From Pythium myriotylum (lineage: Eukaryota; Oomycota; Peronosporomycetes; Pythiales; Pythiaceae), in assembly GCA_023091665.1 (NCBI GenBank), contig JALJCQ010000013.1, forward strand, positions 186,001-250,000: DNA of 64,000 nt, written 5' to 3'. The notes beneath the pieces were generated by a model that was not told the DNA's origin, ran no database searches, and saw only the letters and a program-made list of their open reading frames with translations. A program made the translations under genes and the position numbers. Shown here piece after piece: positions 38,401 through 49,240 of this stretch. How positions within the stretch are numbered: the first letter of the stretch is position 1; every line of letters begins with the position of its first letter.

Positions 38401-40092
38401 ATGCGAGCGCTCTTGGTCTTGCTCTCCACACTGCTCGCAGCAGTCACTGCGGCCGACACCACCGGAAACTGTTCGGTACTGGAGATGGGAACTGACTTCG
38501 TCGCCAATGATATCGGCAACGCTCCAGCAACTAAGGCGGCCGACTGCTGTGCCAAGTGTCGTGTCCGACTGGGCTGTGGCGCTTTCTCTTGGTATCAAGG
38601 CGTTTGCTACTTCAAGACTGGCAAGGGTCAGGCTGTTCTGAACCCGGACGTCCACTCAGGCGTGATCGGTCCAGTCACGGAGGCCACGTGTCCAGTCGTG
38701 GAGGACAACGTCGACTACGTCGGCCACGACATCGGCAGCATCGCAGGCGCCAGCGCAGCTGACTGCTGCGTGCGTTGCAGTGAAGCAGCCGGATGTGGAG
38801 CGTTCTCTTGGTTTCAAGGTATCTGCTACTTGAAGAGTGGCAAGGGCGAGACCAAGTCTGCCACCGGAGTGGTATCGGGCGTGCTGGAGGGTGCCCCGAC
38901 TATCGCACCGACGCTACCACCCACGCACCCGCCGCTCACTCCTCGTCCGACGACCTCCACGCCACCGCCGTCGAATCACGTGCAGTGGAAGATCCGCTCG
39001 GGAGTCATTCCAGCTCGCTCGGCCAACTTGGGCGGCTGGCTGGTGGCCGAGTACTGGATGACCAAGACATCTCCCGCGTGGGTCGGTACAACCGAGGCCG
39101 TGGCGTCGAGCGGAGAATACGTTACAATGCAGACTCTCGGGAAAGAGCGAGGCACGCAGCAATTCGAGGCCCACCGAGCCGCGTGGATCACGGAACCGGA
39201 TATCGTCGAGATCGCGAGCGTTGGGCTCAACACGGTGCGTGTGCCTATCGGATTCTGGATCGTCAACGACGATCCATCAACCGTCAGGAACAACATCACA
39301 GACGTGTTCGCGCCGGGCTCGCTCAAGTATCTGGACACGCTCATCAACGTCTGGGCCGTCAAGTACAACATCGCGGTCATGATTTCTCTCCACGCGCACC
39401 AGGGCTCGCAGAACGGCAACGACCACAGCGCACCGCAAGTGTACTCGCGCAAGGACTGGAGCACGTCGCAGGCGAACGTGGACAACTCGCTCCAGTTCGC
39501 GACGTTCATCGCTGCTCGCTACAAGAACAGCGAGGCTTTCCTCGGCATGAACCTGATGAACGAGCCGTCGCTGCCCACGAGCTACGATGTGCTGTTGGGC
39601 TACTATACCGAGGCGTACAAGCGCATCCGTGCGACGGGCAACGACTGCATCATCGTGACGTCGCCCATGGTCGAGCAGCAATCGCCGTCGACCATGATGG
39701 ACTTCATGCCGCAGCCGGCGTTCTTCAATGTCTGGCACGAGTTCCACCCGTACTTCAAGTGGGGCTACGAAGGCCAGAACGAGCAGCAGATTATCGCGGC
39801 TGCCCGAGGGTACCGGTCCTGGGCACTCGACCCATGGAGTGGCAACCCGTTATACTTGGGCGAGTGGAGTCTCGGCAGTCCTGAGGCCACGGCTCCGTTC
39901 CGCGACCGAGAGCTGCTCAAACAGTACGCGGCCGCGCAGCTGGCCAACTACGAGGCCGCGACCGCGGGCTGGTCCTTCTGGGCCTGGCGTAATGACCAGG
40001 AAGTCGAGACTGCGACGACCGGTCTTTTGTCCGGATGGTCCATGCGTCAGCTGATCCGCGAAGGCATATTCGCTGTTCCGTCGAGTGCGTAA
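38401..40092 (+). CDS. PAN/Apple x2 - GH5 exo-1,3-beta-glucanase
   Basis: The 563-residue protein starts at the ATG giving a signal peptide (MRALLVLLSTLLAAVTA). It has two PAN modules (MGTDFVANDIGN..CC..C..GCGAFSWYQGVCYFK and VDYVGHDIGS..CC..C..GCGAFSWFQGICYLK), a Pro/Thr linker and a GH5 domain from about residue 194. The acid/base is E388 (NLMNEP) and the nucleophile is E488 (LGEWSL). It ends REGIFAVPSSA without an anchor. Bases from about 39310 to 39690 look nearly identical to the matching part of the gene at 42178 (CSLKYLDTLINVWAVKYNIAVM to MVEQQ), a block of shared sequence inside otherwise different genes. Confidence 0.92.
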   Translation: MRALLVLLSTLLAAVTAADTTGNCSVLEMGTDFVANDIGNAPATKAADCCAKCRVRLGCGAFSWYQGVCYFKTGKGQAVLNPDVHSGVIGPVTEATCPVVEDNVDYVGHDIGSIAGASAADCCVRCSEAAGCGAFSWFQGICYLKSGKGETKSATGVVSGVLEGAPTIAPTLPPTHPPLTPRPTTSTPPPSNHVQWKIRSGVIPARSANLGGWLVAEYWMTKTSPAWVGTTEAVASSGEYVTMQTLGKERGTQQFEAHRAAWITEPDIVEIASVGLNTVRVPIGFWIVNDDPSTVRNNITDVFAPGSLKYLDTLINVWAVKYNIAVMISLHAHQGSQNGNDHSAPQVYSRKDWSTSQANVDNSLQFATFIAARYKNSEAFLGMNLMNEPSLPTSYDVLLGYYTEAYKRIRATGNDCIIVTSPMVEQQSPSTMMDFMPQPAFFNVWHEFHPYFKWGYEGQNEQQIIAAARGYRSWALDPWSGNPLYLGEWSLGSPEATAPFRDRELLKQYAAAQLANYEAATAGWSFWAWRNDQEVETATTGLLSGWSMRQLIREGIFAVPSSA

Positions 40093-42128
40093 GACGCCCA
40101 CGCGGGACGCTCCTCTTGACGCATGTTCTCCCACTTCGCGAAGGCAAAGAAACCCAGGCTGTTACCTTGGATGGACGTCCGGTGTTGTTCCGAAGAGCGA
40201 GAAGACTTTGGCGTACGTCGTCTGGTTAACACAGTTCGGGAATATCCAGTAAAGAAAGAATGAAACGGCGCGAAAAAAAATAAGTATTCGACCACTTCAA
40301 GGTTCCACTCGCGTCATTGAGTGCGACGTGAGTTGCCAAATTTGTCAGCTCCCATTTATATTCGCACTCGGAACACCGACCGCACTTAAGAGAACGGATC
40401 AAATCACTTTTGACCATGGCAGAAAAGCTATGACATCACACCATGGCTTTGTTCGTTTGCGGAGCAGAGGCTTAGGGCATCTCCACCGGTTGTGTCAAAT
40501 TTTCGTGTCATTTACAGCTTTAGAACTGCGAAAAGGTTTGCGAGCCACATCGGTCCGACCGAATCTGGCTAAAAACGTGTGGGATACGAGCATCCTCGTT
40601 GGACAAAACAGCTCTGCGCCCAGGCTGCAACACACCTCGTGGTGCGAAAGCTGCAGATTTGAGTATATATGCGCGAAAGGGCATGGGCGACCCGGCAAGT
40701 GCGACCTCGTCCACGACCCAAAATCCTCCCCGGAAAGTTTTGTTTTGTGAATTTCTTCCCTATTGTTCGGGTTTGGCACGACCGGTGGAGGCCGTTTTCT
40801 GCCAAATCCAGTGCCAAATGTGCTTTTTGGCACACCGTTGGAGATGCTCTTAGTGAGTCTGACTGCCCGTGCAGGTCCGAGACACACCCATCTATTGCCG
40901 CGTCTGAATTGTCCAACTCTAGAGTGATGATGATTATGGTGATGATGAAAGTTGGAGTCTGTTGTGTTTGACCAGCTCTAGAGTGGCCATAAGCTCAAGA
41001 GACTCGCTGTGATCATGGCTATCAAGTCATGGAGAGGACAAAAATCCTGCATATCTTCATACAAAGCTGCTAATAGCTGCACGATCCGCTTACGATCATG
41101 TAGTCTTTAGGTGAGCTTCCCAGTAGCCGACCTGTGGTGTTGTGCACAGCAGAATACCGGTATGATCGGAGTAAATGCCTAGAGTTATGACCAAACGAAC
41201 TTACCTTTCCTCTGAAATTGATCCATCATGCTCTGAATATCTTGAGTATTCGTGTATAGGTTATAGAAGGTTTGCCATCCTTGAGTCGAGTGAACTTCAC
41301 GCGACTCACGGTGAAGAACCTCCTCCTCAGCCGGTTCGATTCAAGGATTTCCCGCACTTGAACCCTCAGTGGAAAGCCGATCGCACTTTTCTTCTATTTG
41401 TCTAGGATGGAAACAGAACGGTTGTCTTTGCAATCGCCTTCTCCGGCAGAGAGAGCGCCGGCGGAATATTTCCGCGCGGGTTGTCCGCAGCGAGTAATCC
41501 CACGATCAGCGTCTGACGCTGATCACGGCAGTCCTTGCAGACAACAGGGGATGCGCAGCCAGTCAGTCCGCCCTTTCTTCGCTACAGTACACGCTTACTA
41601 ATACAATATCGCCTGTCGACTGCACCTAGTATTTTGTACAGTACGGCAGTGGACCTCCGTGGAAGCGAGAGAGAGAGAGGGAGAAGGAGATATTCATCCA
41701 GATCACCACCCACAGCTTCTCGAGAAGAGGAACCGGTCTCGAAAGCCTTCCGTTCAGAACAAGCGTGAAAATCTTTTCGTGCATAAAACGGCCCATTTCT
41801 CGTGGTCTCAGCAAATCCTTTTCTGACACTGACTGGTTCCGTGACTTGAAGCAAGTGGACACATGGACCACTGTCCAACTTGGACAGGTGTATCAACTCT
41901 CTCAGTTCCTAATCCCGATACTACCACTATTCTTCCTGTAATCCGAAATTGCATCTTCTTTTTCAGCGTATTCCATTTCCACAAGAAAGGCCTTCCCATA
42001 GAATCGCCGCACTGGCTGCAGCCTGTGACGCGAGGTGAGTTCTGTCCGCTGGCGTGCTGGGTTCAGCTCCGCTTTCCCGATCTCTCTCGTCATGTCCCTC
42101 GAGTCTCCACGTGACTCTCCTCCAATCT
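40093..42128. other. Intergenic with one small inverted-repeat transposon
   Basis: No gene seen in about 2.0 kb apart from the element at 40475-40849. A short GA run lies near 41668-41690. Confidence 0.6.
40475..40849. mobile_element. MITE-like element, Harbinger-type (TTA target duplication)
   Basis: A 375-bp element flanked by TTA on both sides (40472-40474 and 40850-40852). Its ends are imperfect inverted repeats: GGGCATCTCCACCGGTTGTG on the left and, reading inward from the right, GAGCATCTCCAACGGTGTGC. A 3-bp TTA duplication and GAGCATCTCCAACGG-type ends fit PIF/Harbinger-related MITEs. Short subterminal TTTGGCAC-like repeats are present. No transposase is encoded. Confidence 0.75.
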
Positions 42129-42144
42129 CTCAGTGTTCAATTCG
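42129..42144 (+). promoter_or_regulatory. Inr-like start site
   Basis: CTCAGTGTTCAATTCG lies about 40 bp before ATG 42178. The core CAGTGTTCAATTCG is also found before the inverted paralogue's ATG (54752). Confidence 0.4.
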
Positions 42145-42177
42145 CAGTCTCAGCCTCAAGACCTCATCGACACCACA

Positions 42178-44658
42178 ATGCGTCTCGGACTCTTGCTACT
42201 CCCCGCGTCCGCCGTCGCATCAGCGCTCCCGACCAAGCCAGACGCGTTTTCGCCTGCACGGCACCTGCGCGACTTGCTGCCGATCCGCCGACTCGCTGAC
42301 GTGAGTTGCACGATCCTCAGCGACGTCGACTACGCCGGCAACGACATTGGCAGTGTCGCCGCCGCGGCCGCGGGTGACTGCTGCGCCACGTGCGGCGCGA
42401 CGTCGGGCTGCGGCGCGTTCACGTGGACCAACTGGAACGGCGGCACGTGCTGGCTCAAGAGCAAGCAAGGCACGGCCACTGTGAGCTCGGGAGCGCGCTC
42501 GGCCGTCGTGGCGACCTCGACCACGCCCGGACTCTCGTGCACGATCGAAGCTGGCGTCGACTATGTGGGCAACGACATCGCCAACGTGCCCGGCGCGGCG
42601 CCAAGCGACTGCTGTGCCAAGTGCAAGGCGCAGAGCGGCTGCAACGCGTTCTCCTGGATCAACTACAATGGCGGCACGTGCTACCTCAAGAGCAGCAAGG
42701 GCACGACGCAGCAGAAGGCCGACGTGTACTCGGGCGTTGTCTCGTCCAGTGGAACTGCGGCGTCGTGTCCGACCGTGCAGACGGACGTCAACTACGTGGG
42801 CAATGACGTCGCCAGTGTGGCTGGCACAGGAGCCAGCGACTGCTGCACCAAGTGCGCCGCTCAAAGCGGATGCGGAGCGTTCACGTGGACCAACTGGAAC
42901 GGTGGTACGTGCTGGCTGAAGAGCGGCAAGGGCGCGACCCAGGCCTCGACGGGTGCCATCTCGGCTGTACTGTCAACGTCCGGACCGACGTGCCCGAATG
43001 TCGAGCAGGGCGTGGACTACGTGGGCAACGACGTCGCGAGCGTCGCTGGCTCGGGTGCATCGGACTGTTGTACGAAGTGTGCGGCACAGGCAGGCTGCGG
43101 TGCCTTTACTTGGAGTGATTGGAACGGCGGTACATGCTGGTTGAAGAGTGGAAAGGGTGCGACTAAGACTACCACTGGTGTGGTCTCGGCCGTTCTCGGT
43201 GGATCGTCGACGCCCGTGACACCTCCCTCTACGACTCCGGCTCCAGCCCCAGCCACATGTGCCGGTGTCGAGAGCGACGTCAACTACAATGGCAACGACG
43301 TCGGCAGCGCGCCGGCCGCGTCAGCGAGCGAGTGCTGTGCCAAGTGCGGCGCCTTCTCGGGCTGCTTCGCGTTCACGTGGACCAACTACAACAACGGCAC
43401 GTGCTGGCTCAAGAGCATGAAGGGCGAGTCCGCCATCGCTCTCGGCGCGATCTCGGGCTACCTCCCGGGCGCTCCGACGGCAGCGCCAGTGACGCTGCGA
43501 CCGCTGACGCCTCGTCCGACCACGAGCAAGCCGGCGCCGTCGAGCCACGTGCAGTGGAAGCTGCGTGCCGGCGTGATCCCCGCTCGCTCGGCCAACTTGG
43601 GCGGCTGGCTCGTGGGCGAGTACTGGATGTCGTACGCCTCCCCCGCGTGGAAGGGTCTCGACTGGAACACGAGCATGAGCGGCGAGTACTACGCGATGCA
43701 GAAGCTGGGTGCGTCGGTGGGCACGGCCCAGTTTGAGGCCCATCGCCAGACGTGGATCACCGAGTCGGACATTGCTGCTGTCGCCGCCGCGGGACTCAAC
43801 TGCGTGCGCGTGCCGATCGGCTTCTGGATCGTGTACGACGACCCATCGATCCCACCGACCGCCATCTCCAAGGTGTATGCGCCGGGCTCGCTCAAGTATC
43901 TGGACACGCTCATCAACGTCTGGGCCGTCAAGTACAACATCGCGGTCATGATTTCTCTCCACGCGCACCAGGGCTCCCAGAACGGCAACGACCACAGCGC
44001 ACCGCAAGTGTACTCGCGCAAGGACTGGAGCACGTCGCAGGCGAACGTGGACAACTCGCTCCAGTTCGCGACGTTCATCGCTGCTCGCTACAAGAACAGC
44101 GAGGCTTTCCTCGGCATGAACCTGATGAACGAGCCGTCGCTGCCCACGAGCTACGATGTGCTGTTGGGCTACTATACCGAGGCGTACAAGCGCATCCGTG
44201 CGACGGGCAACGACTGCATCATCGTGACGTCGCCCATGGTCGAGCAGCAGAACGCAGATGTGATGGTCAACTTCATGCGCCCGCCAGAGTACTACAACGT
44301 GTGGCACGAGCTGCACCCGTACTTCAAGTGGGGCTACGAAGGCTACAACGAGCAGCAAGTCATCAAGGCTGCGTCTGGGTACCGGTCCAATGTGCTGGAC
44401 AAGTGGGTGGGCAACCCGCTTTTCCTGGGTGAGTGGAGTCTGGGTAGCCCGGAAGAGAGTGCGCCGTTCAAAGACCGCACGCTCCAGAAGCAATACGCGG
44501 CGGTGCAGCTGGCCAACTACGAGGCCGCGACCTCCGGGTGGTCGTTCTGGGCGTGGCGCAACGACCAGGAGCTCAACACGACTGTGAACGGCATCCTCGT
44601 GGGCTGGTCGATGCGTCAGTTGCTCCAGGAAGGCATCTTCACGGTCCCGCGAGTGTAA
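42178..44658 (+). CDS. PAN/Apple x5 - GH5 exo-1,3-beta-glucanase
   Basis: 826 residues from ATG 42178, with signal peptide MRLGLLLLPASAVASA and a short propeptide-like stretch ending RRLADV. Five PAN/Apple modules follow, each with a first Cys, NDI/NDV, a CC..C motif, a GC.AF(T/S)W block and GG.C(W/Y)LK. Modules 3 and 4 are the most alike and probably the newest copies. A Thr/Pro linker leads to the GH5 domain near residue 455 (HVQWKLRAGVIPARSANLGGWL). The acid/base is E652 (NLMNEP) and the nucleophile is E752 (LGEWSL). It ends LQEGIFTVPRV with no anchor. The repeated PAN array is the longest in the window and suggests multivalent binding. Confidence 0.92.
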   Translation: MRLGLLLLPASAVASALPTKPDAFSPARHLRDLLPIRRLADVSCTILSDVDYAGNDIGSVAAAAAGDCCATCGATSGCGAFTWTNWNGGTCWLKSKQGTATVSSGARSAVVATSTTPGLSCTIEAGVDYVGNDIANVPGAAPSDCCAKCKAQSGCNAFSWINYNGGTCYLKSSKGTTQQKADVYSGVVSSSGTAASCPTVQTDVNYVGNDVASVAGTGASDCCTKCAAQSGCGAFTWTNWNGGTCWLKSGKGATQASTGAISAVLSTSGPTCPNVEQGVDYVGNDVASVAGSGASDCCTKCAAQAGCGAFTWSDWNGGTCWLKSGKGATKTTTGVVSAVLGGSSTPVTPPSTTPAPAPATCAGVESDVNYNGNDVGSAPAASASECCAKCGAFSGCFAFTWTNYNNGTCWLKSMKGESAIALGAISGYLPGAPTAAPVTLRPLTPRPTTSKPAPSSHVQWKLRAGVIPARSANLGGWLVGEYWMSYASPAWKGLDWNTSMSGEYYAMQKLGASVGTAQFEAHRQTWITESDIAAVAAAGLNCVRVPIGFWIVYDDPSIPPTAISKVYAPGSLKYLDTLINVWAVKYNIAVMISLHAHQGSQNGNDHSAPQVYSRKDWSTSQANVDNSLQFATFIAARYKNSEAFLGMNLMNEPSLPTSYDVLLGYYTEAYKRIRATGNDCIIVTSPMVEQQNADVMVNFMRPPEYYNVWHELHPYFKWGYEGYNEQQVIKAASGYRSNVLDKWVGNPLFLGEWSLGSPEESAPFKDRTLQKQYAAVQLANYEAATSGWSFWAWRNDQELNTTVNGILVGWSMRQLLQEGIFTVPRV

Positions 44659-44710
44659 GAAAGGATGCCCATTTTTGACATAACCACGATAATATCGAAA
44701 GGTGATTTGC
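44655..44710. repeat. Inner end of a large inverted duplication
   Basis: The 3' end and flank of the gene at 42178 are repeated in reverse at about 46545-46600. The inverted pair covers the whole gene (42178-44710 against 46545-54752), with the Ty3/Gypsy insert in the right arm and LINEs in the centre. Confidence 0.8.
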
Positions 44711-45030
44711 TCCTCATTGTAGCAGCTGTTGTTACATACAATGGATTGCGAACTTGGCTCAGAGATTATGGCTGTCAACAAGATTTGATTAGGCTAGGCA
44801 CAAATTGATCTGTAGCCTCCCCACAGAACATGCTGCTGGAGCTTCGTACACACATTCGCTGTCGGACTCAGTGTTGATGATGATGTTGATGAAGTCTATT
44901 GAGTTCAACTAGTGAATCCTAATAGCTCCGCTGGGTTTCGACTGTTTTAAAGCTCAACGCTGCTCGCGATGGAAGCCGCGAGCCACGGAAGTACAGCATC
45001 ACCGAGAGATCAGAGTGACCGTCCCGGGTG

Positions 45031-45972
45031 CACGACGCCAAGCCAACGCTCGACGCAAGCAAAGTTGACATTTTTTCTCTTCGATTAACAGCTATTCCGG
45101 ACCTCCTCTGGACTCACCCCGAGATGCAGCGATTGCCTTTGCCGTCACCGGATGCAGTCATCGCCACGCACGCAGCGGTGTGCGCAGCTTGGAGACAACA
45201 TGTCCTCGTCAGCCTCCAGATAATTTGGAACTGGCGGACCTCAGCCGATCATCCTGACCAGATCTGGAATACGGAGCATATACGGGGGCTTCTACACACG
45301 CGTTTCATGGCGTCGCTCGGTGACTTACGATGGCGTCGAACCGCACACAGCGCAGCCACGCCGCACACAGCAGCAGCTCTCGACATCCTCAGACATCCGC
45401 AGTGGAGACAAGACGAGTCTTTACCTGACCTTGCATTGGTACCAGGAGACACGCGCTACCTTCTTTTCTTCGACGGCGGCTGACGCGGAAACCCTGGGCC
45501 TGGGGGCTCAGGAGCAGTAATTGCACGCATTACCGATGAAGCTACCCACGCAACGGTTGTGTACACAGCAGCAATGTCCCACGCCGCGCGGACGACCACA
45601 AATAACCAAGCAGAGTACAGGGGCCTCGTCACCGGCTTGACCGCAGCCACCCAGTTTCAATGGACGCCACTAGAGGTGGTCGGCGATAGTATGCTCATTA
45701 TCCAGCAAATGAAGAGGTACAAGGCACCTCAGAACCGGAGACTTCAGCGCTCGTATGCAGTCGCTCGACACTTAGCGGACATCCTCGGCGTCCGCACTTG
45801 GAAGCATCATCCGCGAGCAGCTAACCGAATGGCAGACGCAGCGGCCAACCTCGCCATGGACGAGAAACGTAGCAGTCAAGTTCTTCACCCAACTCATCGA
45901 CCAGAGCACAAGCGAATTGCTGCGCTACTTAGCAGCGGCATTGCGCGTTACAGAATAGGACTTCAATCCTAA
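45031..45972 (+). pseudogene. LINE RNase H (copy C) with one stop codon
   Basis: The frame carries YLLFFDGG, then TGA at 45481-45483 where others have CGx (Arg), then GNPGPGGSGAVIARI, TTNNQAEYRGLVTGL, VVGDSMLIIQQM and NRMADAAANLAMD. Apart from the single CGA-to-TGA change it is intact to its own stop at 45970-45972. That change is the typical C-to-T decay of methylated CpG, though the cause is not shown. Confidence 0.85.
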
Positions 45973-46038
45973 CCAGGCGCTTCACGCCGGCTATAGGTTT
46001 CTAGACGAGTAAACCAATAGACCTCACATTGATGATGA
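45031..46038 (+). mobile_element. Younger 5'-truncated LINE (copy C) nested in copy D
   Basis: It is flanked by exact 15-bp copies of TGACCGTCCCGGGTG (45016-45030 and 46039-46053). The 3' end reads GCCGGCTATAGGTTTC, then CCAATAGACCTCACATT, with a GAT tail. It entered the RNase H region of copy D in opposite orientation. Confidence 0.88.
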
Positions 46039-46456
46039 TGACCGTCCCGGGTGGTTGGGTGAAGGACTTGCGAGCTAGAGCGCGAGTCCATCGCAAGATT
46101 GGCGAGTAGATCAGCCATCTTGTTGTGCGCGCGGACGTGGTGAGTCCAGCGACGGATGCAAAGTTGGTCCGCCAGTCGCCGCGCGCGCGTGTAGAGGTTA
46201 CGCAGGATTTTGTTTCGAGGAGGTCGATAATCCTGTTGTTCGCGAATGATGAGTGCACTGTCACCAACGACTTCGAGCCGCTTGAGCTTCAGTGATGTCG
46301 CAGCTCCCAACCCAACAAGAAGGCCTTGGTGCTCGGCTTGATTGTTGGTAGTGCTTCTGATGCATGGCTCATGGCCGCACTCCACAAAATCTCGGCATCC
46401 CCATCGAGTGGGTTGATGCGAACGATGACAGCTCCTGCACCCCCAGGGCCTGGGGT
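46039..46456 (-). pseudogene. LINE RNase H fragment (copy D)
   Basis: The minus strand reads GPGGAGAVIVRINPLDGDAEILWSAAMSHAS, a frameshift, then TTNNQAEHQGLLVGL, VVGDSALIIREQ and NKMADLLANLAMD. It ends at HPTTRDG where copy C entered. The first catalytic block (FFDGGSRGN) is missing. Confidence 0.85.
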
Positions 46457-48711
46457 CTCAGTGTGTAGATTTTGTTGTTGAATAAGCTAGGCATAGTGTG
46501 ATAGTTTAATGACCGCGCGTACTACAGCTAAGAAGAGCAAATCACCTTTCGATATTATCGTGGTTATGTCAAAAATGGGCATCCTTTCTTACACTCGCGG
46601 GACCGTGAAGATGCCTTCCTGGAGCAACTGACGCATCGACCAGCCCACGAGGATGCCGTTCACAGTCGTGTTGAGCTCCTGGTCGTTGCGCCACGCCCAG
46701 AACGACCACCCGGAGGTCGCGGCCTCGTAGTTGGCCAGCTGCACCGCCGCGTATTGCTTCTGGAGCGTGCGGTCTTTGAACGGCGCACTCTCTTCCGGGC
46801 TACCCAGACTCCACTCACCCAGGAAAAGCGGGTTGCCCACCCACTTGTCCAGCACATTGGATCGGTACCCAGACGCAGCCTTGATGACTTGCTGCTCGTT
46901 GTAGCCTTCGTAGCCCCACTTGAAGTACGGGTGCAGCTCGTGCCACACGTTGTAGTACTCTGGCGGGCGCATGAAGTTGACCATCACATCTGCGTTCTGC
47001 TGCTCGACCATGGGCGACGTCACGATGATGCAGTCGTTGCCCGTCGCACGGATGCGCTTGTACGCCTCGGTATAGTAGCCCAACAGCACATCGTAGCTCG
47101 TGGGCAGCGACGGCTCGTTCATCAGGTTCATGCCGAGGAAAGCCTCGCTGTTCTTGTAGCGAGCAGCGATGAACGTCGCGAACTGGAGCGAGTTGTCCAC
47201 GTTCGCCTGCGACGTGCTCCAGTCCTTGCGCGAGTACACTTGCGGTGCGCTGTGGTCGTTGCCGTTCTGCGAGCCCTGGTGCGCGTGGAGAGAAATCATG
47301 ACCGCGATGTTGTACTTGACGGCCCAGACGTTGATGAGCGTGTCCAGATACTTGAGCGAGCCCGGCGCATACACCTTGGAGATGGCGGTCGGTGGGATCG
47401 ATGGGTCGTCGTACACGATCCAGAAGCCGATCGGCACGCGCACGCAGTTGAGTCCCGCGGCGGCGACAGCAGCAATGTCCGACTCGGTGATCCACGTCTG
47501 GCGATGGGCCTCAAACTGGGCCGTGCCCACCGACGCACCCAGCTTCTGCATCGCGTAGTACTCGCCGCTCATGCTCGTGTTCCAGTCGAGACCCTTCCAC
47601 GCGGGGGAGGCGTACGACATCCAGTACTCGCCCACGAGCCAGCCGCCCAAGTTGGCCGAGCGAGCGGGGATCACGCCGGCACGCAGCTTCCACTGCACGT
47701 GGCTCGACGGCGCCGGCTTGCTCGTGGTCGGACGAGGCGTCAGCGGTCGCAGCGTCACTGGCGCTGCCGTCGGAGCGCCCGGGAGGTAGCCCGAGATCGC
47801 GCCGAGAGCGATGGCGGACTCGCCCTTCATGCTCTTGAGCCAGCACGTGCCGTTGTTGTAGTTGGTCCACGTGAACGCGAAGCAGCCCGAGAAGGCGCCG
47901 CACTTGGCACAGCACTCGCTCGCTGACGCGGCCGGCGCGCTGCCGACGTCGTCGTTGCCATTGTAGTTGACGTCGCTCTCGACACCGGCACATGTGGCTG
48001 GGGCTGGAGCTGGTGTTGGAGAGGGAGTAGGCACTGGCGTCGGGATCGGTGTGGTCGGCGGTGGAGTGGTGGCAGGGCTCGGTGGAGGTGACGTTTGTGG
48101 TGAAGTCGTTGTTGGTGTTGGTGGTGACGTAGGTGGTTGGGTCGTTGGTGTCGACGATCCACCGAGAACGGCCGAGACCACACCAGTCGTTGTCTTAGTT
48201 GTTCCCTTACCACTCTTTAACCAGCACGTGCCGCCGTTCCACTTGCTCCAAGTAAAGGCACCGCAACCTGCCTGTGCCGCACACTTCGTGCAACAGTCCG
48301 ATGCACCCGAGCCAGTGACGCTCGCGGCGTCGTTGCCCACGTAGTCCACGCCCTGCTCGACATTCGGGCACGTCGGTCCGGACGTCGAGAGCACAGCCGA
48401 GATGGCACCCGTCGAGGCCTGGGTCGCGCCCTTGCCGCTCTTCAGCCAGCACGTACCACCATTCCAGTTGGTCCACGTGAACGCTCCGCATCCGCTTTGA
48501 GCGGCACACTTGGTGCAGCAGTCGCTGGCTCCCGTGCCAGCCACACTGACGACGTCGTTGCCTACGTAGTTGACGCCTGTTTGAACGGTCGGACATGACG
48601 CCGAAGTCCCACTGGACGAGACAACGCCCGAGTACACGTTGGCCTTCTTCAGCGTCGAGCCCTTGCTGCTCTTGAGGTAGCACGTGCCGCCAACCCAAGA
48701 GAACGCATTAC

Positions 48712-49156
48712 TGTGGAGTGTCGACCTTCACTCAGCATGTTCAAGCCGATCACTCGGCCAGCAACCACTATCGTAGCAACCATTCCCAACAGCATGAACA
48801 GCAACAACCAACAGCATCAACAACCAATAGCATGAACACTACAACAGCATGAACAGCATTATCAGGATCAGCATCATCAGGAACAGCATCATCATGATCA
48901 GCACCATCATGATCAGCACCATCATGATCAGCACCATCATGAACGGCATCATTTTGCCCGCAGCACGAGTGCGCCTGGCAGCAGCAGCATCATCACGGCG
49001 CGACTCATCAACTCGCCACAGAGGACGCCCCATGGTCCCCATGAGGGCGCCCTCTTCCATGTACCCCAGCGGCAGTAGGAACTAGGACCAAACTTGTGGC
49101 GACAAAATATACTCACTTGCAAACTTGCATCGCAACCAGCACCTGGACATACCATA
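48712..49156 (+). repeat. 5' LTR (445 bp)
   Basis: It starts TGTGGAGTGTCGACC and ends GACATACCATA. It contains three tandem copies of a 15-bp unit (CATCATGATCAGCAC). The end is TA rather than the usual CA, as judged from the target duplication. Confidence 0.9.
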
Positions 49157-49166
49157 AAGAATTCTT

Positions 49167-49184
49167 TGGCTTACGCCAGTTAGC
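49167..49184 (+). promoter_or_regulatory. Possible primer binding site
   Basis: TGGCTTACGCCAGTTAGC starts 10 bp inside the LTR end. It begins TGG as expected for pairing with a tRNA 3' CCA end, but no particular tRNA can be assigned. It is also self-complementary (TGGC..GCCA). Confidence 0.3.
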
Positions 49185-49240
49185 AAGCAATCCAGCAAGC
49201 AAAACTAATCTCGCAAGTGGAAGCAACCCTCGCCCGCGCG

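Larger units (their letters stand above)
44875..46456 (-). mobile_element. Older 5'-truncated LINE (copy D), itself interrupted
   Basis: The minus-strand RNase H part lies at 46039-46456. Its 3' end continues beyond the younger insert, at 45030 down to about 44875, ending with CAATAGACTTCATCAAC and an ATC-rich tail. A short CTCAGTGT at 44867-44874 and 46457-46464 may be its target duplication. One frameshift lies near 46370. Confidence 0.75.

Noticed and set aside
40328..40887. Open frames of 115-140 codons on both strands near 40.3-40.9 kb.
   Set aside because: They lie across the MITE and its flanks, overlap each other on both strands, and resemble no protein.
41175..41405. Open frame of 76 codons in the intergenic region.
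   Set aside because: No signal peptide, motif or similarity to other parts of the window; length is within chance.
48895..48950. Regular short repeats that could suggest a CRISPR-like array.
   Set aside because: They are contiguous 15-bp units without spacers, inside LTRs of a eukaryotic retrotransposon.
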